Below the pieces are notes generated by a model. It searched no databases and had not been told where the DNA came from. It saw only the letters and a program-made list of their open reading frames with translations. A program made the position numbers and the translations under genes. This document shows, in pieces, positions 21,070 through 21,145 of a DNA stretch of 21,145 nt; within the stretch, counting starts at the first letter, position 1; each line of letters starts with the position of its first letter. This DNA is from CAZRIT01 sp964600225 (GTDB lineage: Bacteria > Bacillota > Clostridia > Christensenellales > CAG-138), in the NCBI GenBank assembly GCA_964600225.1, contig CAZRIT010000028.1, positions 1 to 21,145 on the forward strand. Reading direction: 5' to 3'.

Positions 21070-21145
21070 GGGGTTATAGCTCAGCTGGTTAGAGCGCTAC
21101 GTTGACATCGTAGAGGTCGTTGGTTCGATCCCAACTAATCCCACC
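21070..21145 (+). tRNA. tRNA-Val (anticodon GAC), last base beyond the window
   Basis: The cloverleaf is complete. The acceptor stem GGGGTTA pairs with TAATCCC (one G-U pair), and the D arm is GCTC/GAGC. The anticodon stem CTACG/CGTAG carries the loop TTGACAT with anticodon GAC, and the T arm is GTTGG/CCAAC with TTCGATC. The discriminator A is followed by CC, so a genome-encoded CCA tail probably ends one base outside the window. Confidence 0.95.

Noticed and set aside
1..21145. CRISPR arrays, insertion sequences, phage genes or attachment sites
   Set aside because: No regularly spaced repeats, transposase or integrase motifs were seen. The window reads as ordinary chromosomal metabolic DNA.

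Overview
The window is GC-rich, densely coded bacterial DNA that fits a strictly anaerobic, high-GC member of the Clostridia. The pointers are an electron-bifurcating [FeFe]-hydrogenase operon, a formate/tetrahydrofolate (one-carbon) operon, a tetrahydrofolate (THF) riboswitch in front of an ECF folate S-component, and sigma-A type promoters with AGGAGG-like ribosome binding sites. No species can be named from the sequence alone.

Layout: (1) 1-1267, minus strand: a PfkB sugar kinase (KDG-kinase type) followed by the 5' end of gnd (6-phosphogluconate dehydrogenase), with its own promoter and a palindromic leader. (2) 1330-2832, plus strand: a lipoprotein with a beta-solenoid-like domain, then 5-formyl-THF cyclo-ligase. 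(3) 2784-3635, minus strand: a six-helix DUF308-like membrane protein with a Pro/Lys-rich tail, overlapping the cyclo-ligase tail to tail. (4) 3708-12036, plus strand: a ten-gene hydrogenase operon in the order hydC, DRTGG, HATPase, hydS-like, DRTGG, PHP, HATPase, hydD-like, hydB, hydA, closed by a strong terminator. (5) 16930 down to 12075, minus strand: fhs, fchA, folD, a formate/nitrite channel, a THF riboswitch and folT, from a consensus promoter and sharing the hydA terminator. (6) 16948-20268, plus strand: dihydropyrimidinase/hydantoinase, a MocA-like nucleotidyltransferase and guanine deaminase, translationally coupled. (7) 20269-21145: a repeat-rich leader, a terminator-like hairpin, an unknown membrane protein and tRNA-Val(GAC), whose final base lies beyond the window.

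How the genes work together: HydABC should couple NADH and reduced ferredoxin oxidation to H2 (or the reverse). Six genes lie between hydC and hydD: a hydrogenase-like protein of the sensory type, two DRTGG proteins, two GHKL ATPase proteins and a PHP phosphoesterase. They look like an H2/redox-sensing signalling module whose output is unknown, and this is the most interesting system here. The one-carbon operon would take formate through formyl-, methenyl- and methylene-THF. FolD appears to have lost two residues needed for its cyclohydrolase step, which FchA next door would supply. The operon also provides a formate channel and a folate-uptake gene under THF control. The guanine deaminase group looks like part of a purine/hydantoin breakdown locus.
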